Below, one piece after another: positions 8,464 to 16,288 of a stretch of DNA of 64,000 nt. The notes below the pieces were generated by a model. The model ran no database searches. It had not been told where the DNA came from and saw nothing but the letters and a program-made list of their open reading frames with translations. The position numbers and the translations under genes were made by a program. Numbering within the stretch: the first letter of the stretch is position 1; each line of letters begins with the position of its first letter. Origin of the DNA: Arthrobacter globiformis (lineage in GTDB: Bacteria; Actinomycetota; Actinomycetes; Actinomycetales; Micrococcaceae); contig NZ_JAUSYZ010000001.1 in assembly GCF_030817195.1 (NCBI RefSeq), forward strand, positions 434,001 through 498,000, written 5' to 3'.

Positions 8464-9834
8464 ATGGTCGCCAGCCAGGCACTCTTCGATGAAGCGGTCA
8501 CGGCCGCAGTCACCAACGCAGCCGCTAGCAGCGCTGTCTCCAATGCCGACGTCGTCGCCCTGGACCGGGCCAACGTCTTCCATTCCTGGTCGGCGCAGAA
8601 AGCCCTCACCCCGATGGCCATCGCCGGCGGGTCCGGCAGCACGGTCTGGGACCACGACGGCAACACCTACCTGGACTTCTCCAGCCAGCTGGTGAACACC
8701 AACATCGGCCACCAGCACCCCAAGGTCATCGCCGCCATTGCGCAGCAGGCAACCAGCCTGGCCACCGTTGCGCCGGCCCACGCCAACCATGTCCGCGGCA
8801 CGGCTGCAGCCAAGATCCTGTCCCATGCCCCGGCCAACATGGAGAAGGTCTTCTTCACCAACGGAGGCGCGGACGCGAACGAAAACGCCATCCGCATGGC
8901 CCGCCTGCACACCGGCCGCGACAAGGTCATCTCCCGCTACCGTTCGTACCACGGCAACACGGGCTCGGCGATCGTGGCCACCGGTGACTGGCGCCGCATC
9001 CCCAACGAATACGCCCGGGGCCACGTCCACGTTTTCGGACCGTACCTCTACCGGTCCGAATTCTGGGCAGAGACGCCGGAACAGGAGACCGAGCGCGCAC
9101 TGCACCACCTGCGCCGCGTCGTCCAGGCCGAAGGTCCGCAGTCGGTCGCAGCCCTCCTGCTCGAAACCGTCCCCGGCACGGCCGGCATCCTCGTCCCGAC
9201 CCCCGGCTACCTCGAAGGCGTGCGCGAGCTGTGCGACGAGTACGGCATCGTGATGATCCTCGATGAAGTCATGGCCGGCTTCGGACGCACCGGCGACTGG
9301 TTCGCCCTGGACGCGTTCAACGTCACCCCGGACCTCATCACCTTCGCCAAGGGCGTGAACTCCGGCTACGTCCCGGTGGGCGGCGTGATTATCTCCGGCG
9401 ACATCGCGGCCACCTTCGACGAGCGCGTCTTCCCCGGCGGGCTGACCTACTCCGGGCACCCCCTCGCCGCAGCCTCAGTCGTAGCGTCCATCGAGGCCTT
9501 CGAGGAAGAGGACATCGTCGGCAACGCCGCGCGGCTCGGCCGCGACCACCTGGAACCCGGCCTTCGTGCGCTTGCCGAGCGCCACGGCGTCATCGGCGAG
9601 GTCCGCGGCCGCGGCGTCTTCTGGGCGCTGGAACTCGTCCAGGACCCGTCCACTCGGACGCCGGTTCCCGCCGAGTACATGGGCCGTCTCAAAGCAGAAC
9701 TGCTGCGCCTCGGCCTGCTGCCCTTCATCGCGGACAACCGCATCCACGTGGTCCCGCCCGCCGTCGTGACGCCCAAGGAAGTGGCCACGGCCCTGGACAT
9801 CTACGACCAGGCGCTTACCGCCGTCGTGCTCTAA
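8464..9834 (+). CDS. PLP-dependent class III aminotransferase (omega-amino acid:pyruvate type)
   Basis: Fold-type I aminotransferase of 456 residues. The PLP-contact motif TNGGADANENAIRMAR lies near 137, the cofactor aspartate is in ILDEVMAGFGRTG near 268, and the Schiff-base lysine is Lys296 in TFAKGVNSGYVPVGGV. Family members move the amino group of beta-alanine, GABA or taurine-like compounds to a keto acid. With mmsA next door the simplest route is beta-alanine to malonate semialdehyde to acetyl-CoA (inference). A GAGAGGAAC ribosome site precedes the ATG. Confidence 0.9.
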   Translation: MVASQALFDEAVTAAVTNAAASSAVSNADVVALDRANVFHSWSAQKALTPMAIAGGSGSTVWDHDGNTYLDFSSQLVNTNIGHQHPKVIAAIAQQATSLATVAPAHANHVRGTAAAKILSHAPANMEKVFFTNGGADANENAIRMARLHTGRDKVISRYRSYHGNTGSAIVATGDWRRIPNEYARGHVHVFGPYLYRSEFWAETPEQETERALHHLRRVVQAEGPQSVAALLLETVPGTAGILVPTPGYLEGVRELCDEYGIVMILDEVMAGFGRTGDWFALDAFNVTPDLITFAKGVNSGYVPVGGVIISGDIAATFDERVFPGGLTYSGHPLAAASVVASIEAFEEEDIVGNAARLGRDHLEPGLRALAERHGVIGEVRGRGVFWALELVQDPSTRTPVPAEYMGRLKAELLRLGLLPFIADNRIHVVPPAVVTPKEVATALDIYDQALTAVVL

Positions 9835-9838
9835 TTCC

Positions 9839-9907
9839 ACGGAGTTTTTGTACAGCTACCGCGAGTTGAGGGGGCTTTAGAGCCCATTATCTGTACAAAA
9901 ACTCCGT
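9839..9907. repeat. Long inverted repeat, 17-base perfect arms, at convergent gene ends
   Basis: Positions 9839-9855 (ACGGAGTTTTTGTACAG) and 9891-9907 are exact reverse complements. Flanking bases extend the pairing by four or more with one bulge (TTCC/GGAA). Inside is a second small stem, GGGCT/AGCCC. It lies between the convergent aminotransferase and TetR genes and could serve as a two-way terminator, but the arm ends in TTTTTGTACAG rather than a clean U-run. It looks more like an interspersed palindromic element. Confidence 0.75.
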
Positions 9908-9912
9908 CGGAA

Positions 9913-10503
9913 CTAGGCCGGGCGGTGCGTGGCGATAAGTCCGCTGGCCATCCGCCGGGCGCGGCGGGCCGAGAGCCTGTCACCCTCGGCGGCGGCGATG
10001 ATCGAGCCTTTCATGAGGATGTGCCAGGAGAGGGCGAACGCCTCGGGGTCCTCCAGGCCTGCTTCGTCCGCCAAGAGCCGTACCTGCTGGCGGATTCGCG
10101 CCAGATACTCAATGCTGGCCCGCCCCAGCGGATGCGTGGCCCCCATTTCCAGCAGCACCTTCACGAACGAACAGGCTTCAAAGTCATCCTCTTGGAACCA
10201 CTGGTCGTACACGTCGAAGATGGCCAGCAGCTGGTCTTCGGGGTTGTCTGCCCTGCTCTTGGCTTCCGGGACCACCGACCCCATCATCCACAGCTCGTCC
10301 CGGCGCTTCAAAAAGGCCAGTGCTACGTCGTCCTTCGAGGGGAAATGCCGGTAGAACGTCGACTTGGCGACTCCCGAGGCGCGGATCAGCTCGTCGACGC
10401 CGACGTCACGGATTCCGCGGTGGGAGAACAATTGGTAGGCGGTGACCACAATACGGGTGCGGACGTCATCAGGATCTTCACGGTTGTCGGCGACTGGCCT
10501 CAT
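9913..10503 (-). CDS. TetR family transcriptional regulator
   Basis: Repressor-type protein of 196 residues. The N-terminal TetR helix-turn-helix is clear (TAYQLFSHRGIRDVGVDELIRASGVAKSTFYRHFPSKDDV, about 20-58). The C-terminal ligand domain is helical and unassigned. No divergent partner enzyme is adjacent, so the target is unknown. Confidence 0.88.
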   Translation of the reverse strand: MRPVADNREDPDDVRTRIVVTAYQLFSHRGIRDVGVDELIRASGVAKSTFYRHFPSKDDVALAFLKRRDELWMMGSVVPEAKSRADNPEDQLLAIFDVYDQWFQEDDFEACSFVKVLLEMGATHPLGRASIEYLARIRQQVRLLADEAGLEDPEAFALSWHILMKGSIIAAAEGDRLSARRARRMASGLIATHRPA

Positions 10504-10579
10504 GCCAGTAAATCCTACCTCTGGCAGGCAATATTCCGCTTGGTTGGGCCAACTGCCGTCGGCCTTCTCTGTCTCCGGG

Positions 10580-11074
10580 TTAGGCCGTGGCTTCGTCTTC
10601 CACGTTGGGGTCCGCCTGCAGGGTGTGATCGATCTGGGCTGATTCGATGAGCTGCGTCATGGCAACGTGGATGTCCTCCGCCTGGGCGCGGGTGAGGCCG
10701 AGCTTGGCCAGCATGGTGCCGGGCACGCCCATCGCCTTGTCGCGGAGCGCGGTCCCTTCTGGGGTCAGGCCGACCGCAAGGGAGCGTTCATCCCCGGGAA
10801 CGCGCCGGCGGGTGACGTATCCCAGGGCCTCGAGCCTCTTGAGCAACGGGGAAAGGGTGGCCGGGACCAGGAGGAGGGCGTCGCTGATTTCCTTGACTGA
10901 ACGCGGGCTCTTCTCCCACAGCGCCAGCATCACCAGGTACTGCGGGTGGGTGAGGTTGAGCTCCTGCAGCACGGGTCGGTAGGCGCCGATGACGGTGCGC
11001 GAGGCGACAGCGAGGGCGAAGCAGAGCTGCCGCTCGAGCAGGAGGTCATCGTCGCTCCCTGGAGGGGAAGTCAT
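10580..11074 (-). CDS. ohrR: OhrR-type MarR family organic peroxide sensor
   Basis: Winged-helix regulator of 164 residues that very closely follows the OhrR pattern: LLLERQLCFALAVASRTV with the peroxide-sensing cysteine at Cys18, then YRPVLQELNLTHPQYLVMLALWE, LLLVPATLSPLLKRLEALGYVTRRR and DERSLAVGLTPEG. In the one-cysteine OhrR class, oxidation of this residue releases DNA and switches on the peroxidase gene ohr. No ohr gene is adjacent. The next gene on the strand is OhrR-unrelated (a cation antiporter). Confidence 0.85.
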   Translation of the reverse strand: MTSPPGSDDDLLLERQLCFALAVASRTVIGAYRPVLQELNLTHPQYLVMLALWEKSPRSVKEISDALLLVPATLSPLLKRLEALGYVTRRRVPGDERSLAVGLTPEGTALRDKAMGVPGTMLAKLGLTRAQAEDIHVAMTQLIESAQIDHTLQADPNVEDEATA

Positions 11075-11137
11075 GAAGCCATGATATCGAAGCGGCAGTT
11101 GGAGCCGGCTGACCGCCGCTCGGAGCCCTGACGGAGG

Positions 11138-12225
11138 CTACGGGAACATGGCGAGGAAGAGGAATGCGGCGAACAGCACCAGGTGAATGGCGCCCTGCAG
11201 GCGCGTGGCGCGGCCGGGCACGACGGTGAGTGTCCCCACGATGACCGTCAGCAGGAACAGGACTATCTGCGTGCCGCCGAGCCCCAGCGTCAGCGGTCCC
11301 TGCAGCCAGATGCTGGCCACGGCAATGGCGGGAATCGTCAGGCCGATGCTGGCGATCGCGGAGCCGTAGGCCAGGTTGAGGCTGATCTGGATCCTGTTCC
11401 GCGACGCGGCCCGGGTGGCCGCGAGACCCTCCGGCAGCAGGACCAGGAGCGCGATGACCACGCCCACGAAGGACTCCGGGATCCCGGCGCGGCTCACGCC
11501 CGCCTCGATGACCGGGGATACGGTTTTGGCCAGTCCGACGACGGCGACCAGCGCCGCGCACAGCAGCGCCAGGCTTGTGTAGGTGGCCCGGTTGGTGGGG
11601 GTGGGGCCATGCAGGCCGTCTTCGCCGTCGTCGGCGGACACGACCGGAAGGAAAAAGTGGCGGTGGCGGACGGTCTGGGTCAGCACAAACACGCCGTAGA
11701 GCGCCAGTGAAGCCACGGCGCGAAGCCCAGCTGCAGGGGCGAAAATTCAGGCCCTGGCCGCGCCGAGGTGAAGGTGGGCAGGACAAGCGTAAGCGTGGCG
11801 AGGGTTGTGACCACAGCCAGCGCCGCACCGGCTCCCTCCGGGTTGAACCGCGGAATGCCATATTTTCGGGCGCCGACGAGCAGGGCAACCCCCACAATGC
11901 CGTTGGCCGTGATCATGACGGCCGCGAAGACTGTGTCCCGTGCCAGGGAGTGGCTTCCCTCGCCGCCGGACGCGATCAGGGTGACAATCAGGGCCACCTC
12001 GATGACGGTGACGGCGACTGCCAGCACAAGCGATCCGAAGGGCTCGCCGACGCGCTCGGCCACGACTTCGGCGTGATGCACAGCCGCCAGGACAACGCCA
12101 ACCAGGACTACCGCGATGACGGTGGCCAGCACCGGGCCGGGGGAAACTCCCCAGGTCACGGCCAGCATGATCAGGCCGACGACGGGAACGACGGCGGTCC
12201 AGGACGATCGGAGCCGGGCCAGCAC
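11138..12225 (-). pseudogene. chaA: Ca2+/H+ antiporter (ChaA/CaX family), frameshifted
   Basis: Two overlapping frames together make one cation/proton antiporter of about 363 residues, the normal ChaA length. The 5' frame (12225 to 11680) gives PVVGLIMLAVTWGV and VALIVTLIASGGEGSHSLARDTVFAAVMI; the 3' frame (11716 to 11138) gives VASLALYGVFVLTQTVRHRHFFLP and SFVGVVIALLVLLPEGLAA. The frames switch at about 11716-11721, where GGCTTCGCGCCGTGGC lacks one base compared with the expected Phe-Ala-Ala-Val-Ala reading. This is either a true one-base deletion or a sequencing error. The start is GTG 12225. Confidence 0.82.
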
Positions 12226-12271
12226 AGCGCTATCTTCTCAGTGCTGGCCCTTCAGAGCTAGCCCTCTGGTG

Positions 12272-12574
12272 CTAGCCCTCACACTCCGAGCAGTACTTCT
12301 TGCCGTCCTTTTCGCGCGCGAGCTGGCTGCGGTGGTGGACCAGGAAGCAGGACATGCAGGTGAACTCATCTTCCTGCACCGGAACAACCTGGATCAGCAG
12401 TTCTTCGTGCGACAGGTCGGCACCGGGAAGGTCGATGCCTTCGGCGGTGTCGGCTTCTTCCACATCAAGCAGGGCAGTCTGGGATCCGCCCTGGCGGGAC
12501 TGGATGGCCTCAAGGGACTCGTTGGCCGGCTGGTCCTCTTGGGCCACGCGAGGGGCGTCGTAGTCAGTTGCCAT
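12272..12574 (-). CDS. DUF4193 family small zinc-ribbon protein
   Basis: Conserved actinobacterial protein of 100 residues, starting MATDYDAPRVAQEDQPANES. The acidic middle is followed by a C-terminal zinc-ribbon-like pair of motifs, CMSC and CSEC (FTCMSCFLVHHRSQLAREKDGKKYCSEC). The ATG at 12574 has a perfect AAGGAG nine bases upstream, so the longer in-frame reading further upstream is rejected. Function is unknown. Confidence 0.88.
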   Translation of the reverse strand: MATDYDAPRVAQEDQPANESLEAIQSRQGGSQTALLDVEEADTAEGIDLPGADLSHEELLIQVVPVQEDEFTCMSCFLVHHRSQLAREKDGKKYCSECEG

Positions 12575-12683
12575 GGTTTTTACTCCTTCGGCTGTGCGCC
12601 GGACGGCGCGCATTCGCAGGACTCAACGAGCGGGCGCCGCCAGGTATTCCCGGATACCGGGGACGGGTTAAGGTCCCCAAAGT

Positions 12684-12893
12684 TTAGAGGATAATTTCGC
12701 GGGTCATGCCGAATGGGACCTGGTCGGAGAGCGTGGCGGTGTAGTCCCCGGGCCTGTTGCGCGTCACCATGATCCCGTGTGTTCCGGTGAGCATGGCCGC
12801 CTCCTGAAGGCACCTGACGGCGGCATCCAGCCTCTCGTCGAGGATCTTGCGGTCGTCTACCTGGATGTCAATGGTCTTCGTGGTGCTGGGCAT
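12684..12893 (-). CDS. Small conserved hypothetical protein
   Basis: A 69-residue frame beginning MPSTTKTIDIQVDDRKILDE and ending FGMTREIIL. Codon use is typical of the local genes and an AAAGGA ribosome site precedes the ATG. The composition suggests a small soluble alpha/beta protein (TIDIQV.. ALDERLDAAVRCLQEAAML-like helix, GIMVTRNRPGDYTATLS strands). No family was recognised. The 299 bases upstream, up to the IclR gene end, hold no other convincing gene. Confidence 0.6.
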   Translation of the reverse strand: MPSTTKTIDIQVDDRKILDERLDAAVRCLQEAAMLTGTHGIMVTRNRPGDYTATLSDQVPFGMTREIIL

Positions 12894-13192
12894 GGGTGTC
12901 CTTTGGGGAGTTGAAGCGTTTGAGCTGTTCAGGGTTTTCGGGCCGCTCGCGATTCGGCGGCAGGGCGCTCCGGGATGTCTGCGTACGCAGCGTCTACCGG
13001 ATGCCAATATGTGTGGCCTGTAGGCCGCTGGTGCACCGCCCCCACGGGCTCTGATGTGAGCCTGTCCACGCGTACGGTTCGCGTGCGTCATGTTCGGTGC
13101 CTGCATAAAAGTAGAACCGCGGGACCAACACTTTGTCAACGTTTTTGGCCCGGAGTGGCGGGGAGTGGCTGCGAGAGGGCCCCAGCAGGACC

Positions 13193-13846
13193 CTAACGCC
13201 CTTCGCGCACCGCTTCCTCGATCCGCCGTGCCGCCTGCAGCACGACGGCGCCGTGGTCCTGGCCGGGGGAACCGGTGACCCGGGCCAGGGGCATGGCGAG
13301 GCAGACAGCGGCGATGATTCCCTCCTCCGTCTGTACCGGCGCGCTGATGGATCCGAGGCCGGGGGTGCGGGACCCCACCGATTCAATCCAGCCCGCCGAA
13401 GCCAGCTCGGCCAGCACCTCGTCGTCGGCTGCGAGAAGCCTGCCGCTGGAGCCGGCGGGCAGGGGGAGGCGCGAGCCGGGCGGCAGGGTGGCGCGCAGTT
13501 CGTGGCGGCTGTCTGCGCTGATGAGGCAGACGCGTTCGTCCCCCCGCCGGACCCAGAGCTGCGCGGTCTCGCCGGTGCGGTCGCGGAGCTCATGGAGCAC
13601 GGGCAGGGCAACGTTTTCCAGGGCCGAACGGACGAACCGCTGCCCGAGCCGGAAGGTGCCGCCCTCGGTGCGTCGGAGGAAGCCGTAGTCCACCATCTGC
13701 AGGGCCAGGCGGTGCGCTGTGGACAGCGAGAGGCCGGTCCGCCGGGACAGCTCACTGGCTGACACGGCCGACCGGCCCACCGCGTCGAGGATCGCGGCGG
13801 CACGCTCCAGCGTGCGGTTGCTTCCGTTCTGTTCAGTAGGTGGCAT
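13193..13846 (-). CDS. IclR family transcriptional regulator
   Basis: Regulator of 217 residues. The N-terminal winged helix is RTLERAAAILDAVGRSAVSASELSRR followed by TGLSLSTAHRLALQMVDYGFL. The C-terminal effector domain has the usual VCLISADSRHELRATLPPGSRLPLPAGSSGRLLAA and the EEGIIAAVCLAMPL strand. It is slightly short for IclR (about 250). It is the last gene of a leftward cluster, 22 bases after the ThDP enzyme gene, and is the obvious local regulator. Confidence 0.9.
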   Translation of the reverse strand: MPPTEQNGSNRTLERAAAILDAVGRSAVSASELSRRTGLSLSTAHRLALQMVDYGFLRRTEGGTFRLGQRFVRSALENVALPVLHELRDRTGETAQLWVRRGDERVCLISADSRHELRATLPPGSRLPLPAGSSGRLLAADDEVLAELASAGWIESVGSRTPGLGSISAPVQTEEGIIAAVCLAMPLARVTGSPGQDHGAVVLQAARRIEEAVREGR

Positions 13847-13868
13847 GGGGCCAGCTTATGACGCCGGC

Positions 13869-15593
13869 TCAGCCCTTGGCGGCCAGTGACTCCGCCATGA
13901 ACTCGGTAATCACCTTCTGGGAAATCGCCACGTCCAGGACGAACACGCCGTCATCGTGCGTCGCGAGCCAGTCCTCAAGCAGCCCCAGGTCGGAAAGCGT
14001 GCGCGCCTTGATCCCGTCGGCGCCCAGGCCGCGTCCGACGGCGGCGAAGTCCACTTCGTCGATCAGCATCGCCCGGTCGTGCAGCCCCTTTGCGGCGTAC
14101 TGGTGCAGCTCCGCGCCGTACGCCGAGTCGTTCAGGACCACCACCACACCCCTGCGGGTGGCCCGCAGGAACGTCTCGAAGTCGGACAGCCCCATGAGCC
14201 CGCCGCCGTCGCCGCTGACCAGGACGGTGGTGCGTTCCGGGCGCGCGGCCGAAACCCCGGCGGCGGAGCCGAAGCCCAGCCCGATGGACTGGAAGGCGGT
14301 CCCCACCAGGACCATGGCGTGCGGGTCCGGGACGGAGAGGTACATCGGCGCCCAGCCGATGAAGTGCCCGCCGTCCATCACCACCGAGCGTTCGGCGGGC
14401 AGGATCCGGTCCAGGGCAGCGACGACGGCGCGCGGGTTGAGCCGGCCGTCCGGGCCGAACTCGACGGGGTCCTCAACAGGGTTGGATGAGCGGAAATCCG
14501 TTCCCGACACCTCGGGAACAAGGTCCCGCCAGGTTGGCGATGCAGCGGCCGGTACGCGTTCCAGCAGGCCCTCGATGAACGGCAGGATGTCGGCCCGGAC
14601 GTACTCGCCGCCGGCGTTTTGCCCGGCGTCCGGTTCGTTGTCGACCCGGATGATCCTGGCGTCTGCCGGAAACAGGGTTCCGTAACGGGTTTGGAAGGTG
14701 TTGAGGCTCGCCCCGACCACCAGGACGAGGTCCGCCTGGCGTGCGACGGTGAGGCGGTGGCTGCGCGTGAACCCGCCGGCGATGCCGAGGTCCCATTCGC
14801 TGCTGAACGCGTTGGCAGCCATCACCGAGGTCATGAAGAGGGCACCGAGCCGGTCGCCCACTTCCCGCAGCGGTGCTGCCGCGCCGGCCAGGAGCACGCC
14901 GCGCCCGGCCAGGATGAGTGGCCGCTGCGCCGAGTCGAGCAACGTTGCCACCCGGTCCAGCTCGTCAGGTGCCGCAGGCCATGCGGGCTTGGCGGGCAGC
15001 GGCTCCAGTGGCACCTGGGCCGACAGGGGAGCGGTGGCGAGGTCGTAGGGAATGGCAAGCACCACTGGCTGGACGGTCTGCAGGGCGAGGTCGAAGGCAC
15101 GGTGGGTGACTGCGGCGGCGTTGTCCGGGCCGGCCACCAGCGTGGTGACGCCCGCTGCTTCGGCCGCCTTGGCCTGGTCGATGTCGAACGGCCGGCGGCC
15201 GCCGGCAGGGGCGTCTCCGACGACGAACACGAGCGGGATACGGGCCAGCCGGGCTTCGGCAAGAGTGGTGTAGGCGTTGGTGAAGCCGGCTCCGTAGGTG
15301 GTGGTGGCGGCCGCGACGCCTCCGGTGGCCCGGTGGTACGCGTCGGCCATGGCGACGGTCGCGGCCTCGTGGCGGGCCGAGGTGAAGGGAAAACCGCGGC
15401 GGGTGAGCCGGCTGATGAGATGGGCGTTACCGTTGCCCATCAGCCCGAACAGGTGTCCTGCGCGTTCCGCCAGGACATCAGCGACGGCCGCGGAGACGTG
15501 GCCCTCGTCGGGGAGGCTAACGGCCTGCCCCGCGGTCCCTGGACTGGCGGGACCTGGACTGGCGGGACGGGAGGTGGTGGGAGTGGTGGTCAT
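13869..15593 (-). CDS. Thiamine diphosphate-dependent enzyme, acetolactate synthase/decarboxylase superfamily
   Basis: Protein of 574 residues with all three ThDP domains. The N-terminal pyrimidine domain has the activating glutamate in SARHEAATVAMADAYHRATGG near 75. The central domain follows (AQRPLILAGRGVLLAGAAAPL). The C-terminal pyrophosphate domain has the metal motif GDGGGLMGLSDFETFLRATRRGVVVVLND near 480-508. The family includes 2-oxoacid decarboxylases, acetolactate synthases and oxalyl-CoA decarboxylases, and the exact reaction cannot be told. It lies in a CoA transferase/lyase/transporter cluster, so a 2-oxoacid product of that route is a plausible substrate. Confidence 0.87.
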   Translation of the reverse strand: MTTTPTTSRPASPGPASPGTAGQAVSLPDEGHVSAAVADVLAERAGHLFGLMGNGNAHLISRLTRRGFPFTSARHEAATVAMADAYHRATGGVAAATTTYGAGFTNAYTTLAEARLARIPLVFVVGDAPAGGRRPFDIDQAKAAEAAGVTTLVAGPDNAAAVTHRAFDLALQTVQPVVLAIPYDLATAPLSAQVPLEPLPAKPAWPAAPDELDRVATLLDSAQRPLILAGRGVLLAGAAAPLREVGDRLGALFMTSVMAANAFSSEWDLGIAGGFTRSHRLTVARQADLVLVVGASLNTFQTRYGTLFPADARIIRVDNEPDAGQNAGGEYVRADILPFIEGLLERVPAAASPTWRDLVPEVSGTDFRSSNPVEDPVEFGPDGRLNPRAVVAALDRILPAERSVVMDGGHFIGWAPMYLSVPDPHAMVLVGTAFQSIGLGFGSAAGVSAARPERTTVLVSGDGGGLMGLSDFETFLRATRRGVVVVLNDSAYGAELHQYAAKGLHDRAMLIDEVDFAAVGRGLGADGIKARTLSDLGLLEDWLATHDDGVFVLDVAISQKVITEFMAESLAAKG

Positions 15594-15626
15594 TGGCGGT
15601 CCTTGCGTCCGTGGGGTGGGAACTGG

Positions 15627-16163
15627 TCAGGCCGGCAGCGCCACGGTAGTGGCGTCCCGGTGCCTCAGAGTAAGTGCGGCGTACGTTGCGGCGTTCTGCC
15701 GGCAATGCTCAATTTCCTCTGGCGTCAGCGGGCGGCGCACCTTGGCCGGCACCCCCGCCACGAGCGAGCCGGGCGGCACCTCGGTGCCCTCCAGAACCAG
15801 CGCGTTGGCGGCCACCAGGGAGCCGGCGCCGATGATCGCGCCGTTGAGGACCGTGGCGTTCATTCCGATGAGTGCACCGTCGCCCACCGTGCAGCCATGC
15901 AGCACCGCGCCGTGCCCCACGCTGACGTGGTTGCCCACCCGTGCCGGGTGCCCGGGATCGGCGTGCACGACGGCGGTGTCCTGGACGTTGCTGCCCTCGC
16001 CGACGCTGATGTCCTCCATGTCCGCGCGAATGACGGCGCCATAGAAAACTCCGGTCCCCGCCCCGATGGTGGCGGACCCGACGATGATGGCGTTGGGCGC
16101 CACCCACGCGTCGCCGCTGATCTGGGGAGAGCGGCCGTCGACGGCCAGGATGGTCAAGCTCAT
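15627..16163 (-). CDS. Gamma-carbonic anhydrase-like hexapeptide-repeat protein (YrdA/PaaY/CaiE type)
   Basis: Left-handed beta-helix trimer protein of 178 residues, with repeated hexapeptides (VAPNAIIVGSATIGAG, MNATVLNGAIIGAGSLVAA) and the metal-ligand histidine pattern VVHADPGHPARVGNHVSVGHGAVLHG. The start is ATG 16163 after an AGGACC site. In PaaY and CaiE relatives such proteins act on CoA thioesters or support CoA transferases rather than hydrate CO2. A CaiB-type CoA transferase in the same cluster makes that role attractive here (inference). Confidence 0.88.
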   Translation of the reverse strand: MSLTILAVDGRSPQISGDAWVAPNAIIVGSATIGAGTGVFYGAVIRADMEDISVGEGSNVQDTAVVHADPGHPARVGNHVSVGHGAVLHGCTVGDGALIGMNATVLNGAIIGAGSLVAANALVLEGTEVPPGSLVAGVPAKVRRPLTPEEIEHCRQNAATYAALTLRHRDATTVALPA

Positions 16164-16224
16164 GTTTGGTCCTAGTGGTTGGAAGGGCGTGCTGAGTTGG
16201 AAGGGCGGTGTGTTGACTTGGACG

Positions 16225-16257
16225 GGCGGTGCCCGGCAGCAGTTGCCGGGCACCGCC
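16225..16257. terminator. Strong intercistronic hairpin (14-base perfect stem)
   Basis: Positions 16225-16238 pair exactly with 16244-16257 around a five-base loop (stem GGCGGTGCCCGGCA). It lies between the transporter and the hexapeptide protein gene on the leftward strand. No U-run follows, so it may be an attenuator or an mRNA-end protector dividing the cluster into two expression units. Next to it (16178-16231) are three near-repeats of TTGGAAGGGCGG. Confidence 0.6.
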
Positions 16258-16288
16258 GTCGTAATTAAGGGCTGGCCATAAAACGGCG

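Noticed and set aside
8074..9459. 461-codon open frame on the - strand opposite the aminotransferase
   Set aside because: Complement of a conserved PLP enzyme, with no recognisable motif; typical GC-rich shadow.
12614..13139. Longer version of the small hypothetical gene starting at 13139
   Set aside because: The upstream part is Arg/Ala-rich and not protein-like; the ATG at 12893 has a ribosome site.
13869..15593. Assigning the ThDP gene as acetolactate synthase ilvB
   Set aside because: There is no ilvN or ilvC beside it and the context is catabolic; only the superfamily can be supported.
14619..16175. 518-codon open frame on the + strand opposite the ThDP enzyme and hexapeptide protein
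   Set aside because: The minus-strand proteins have full catalytic motifs, while this product is Gly/Arg/Val-rich without any domain.
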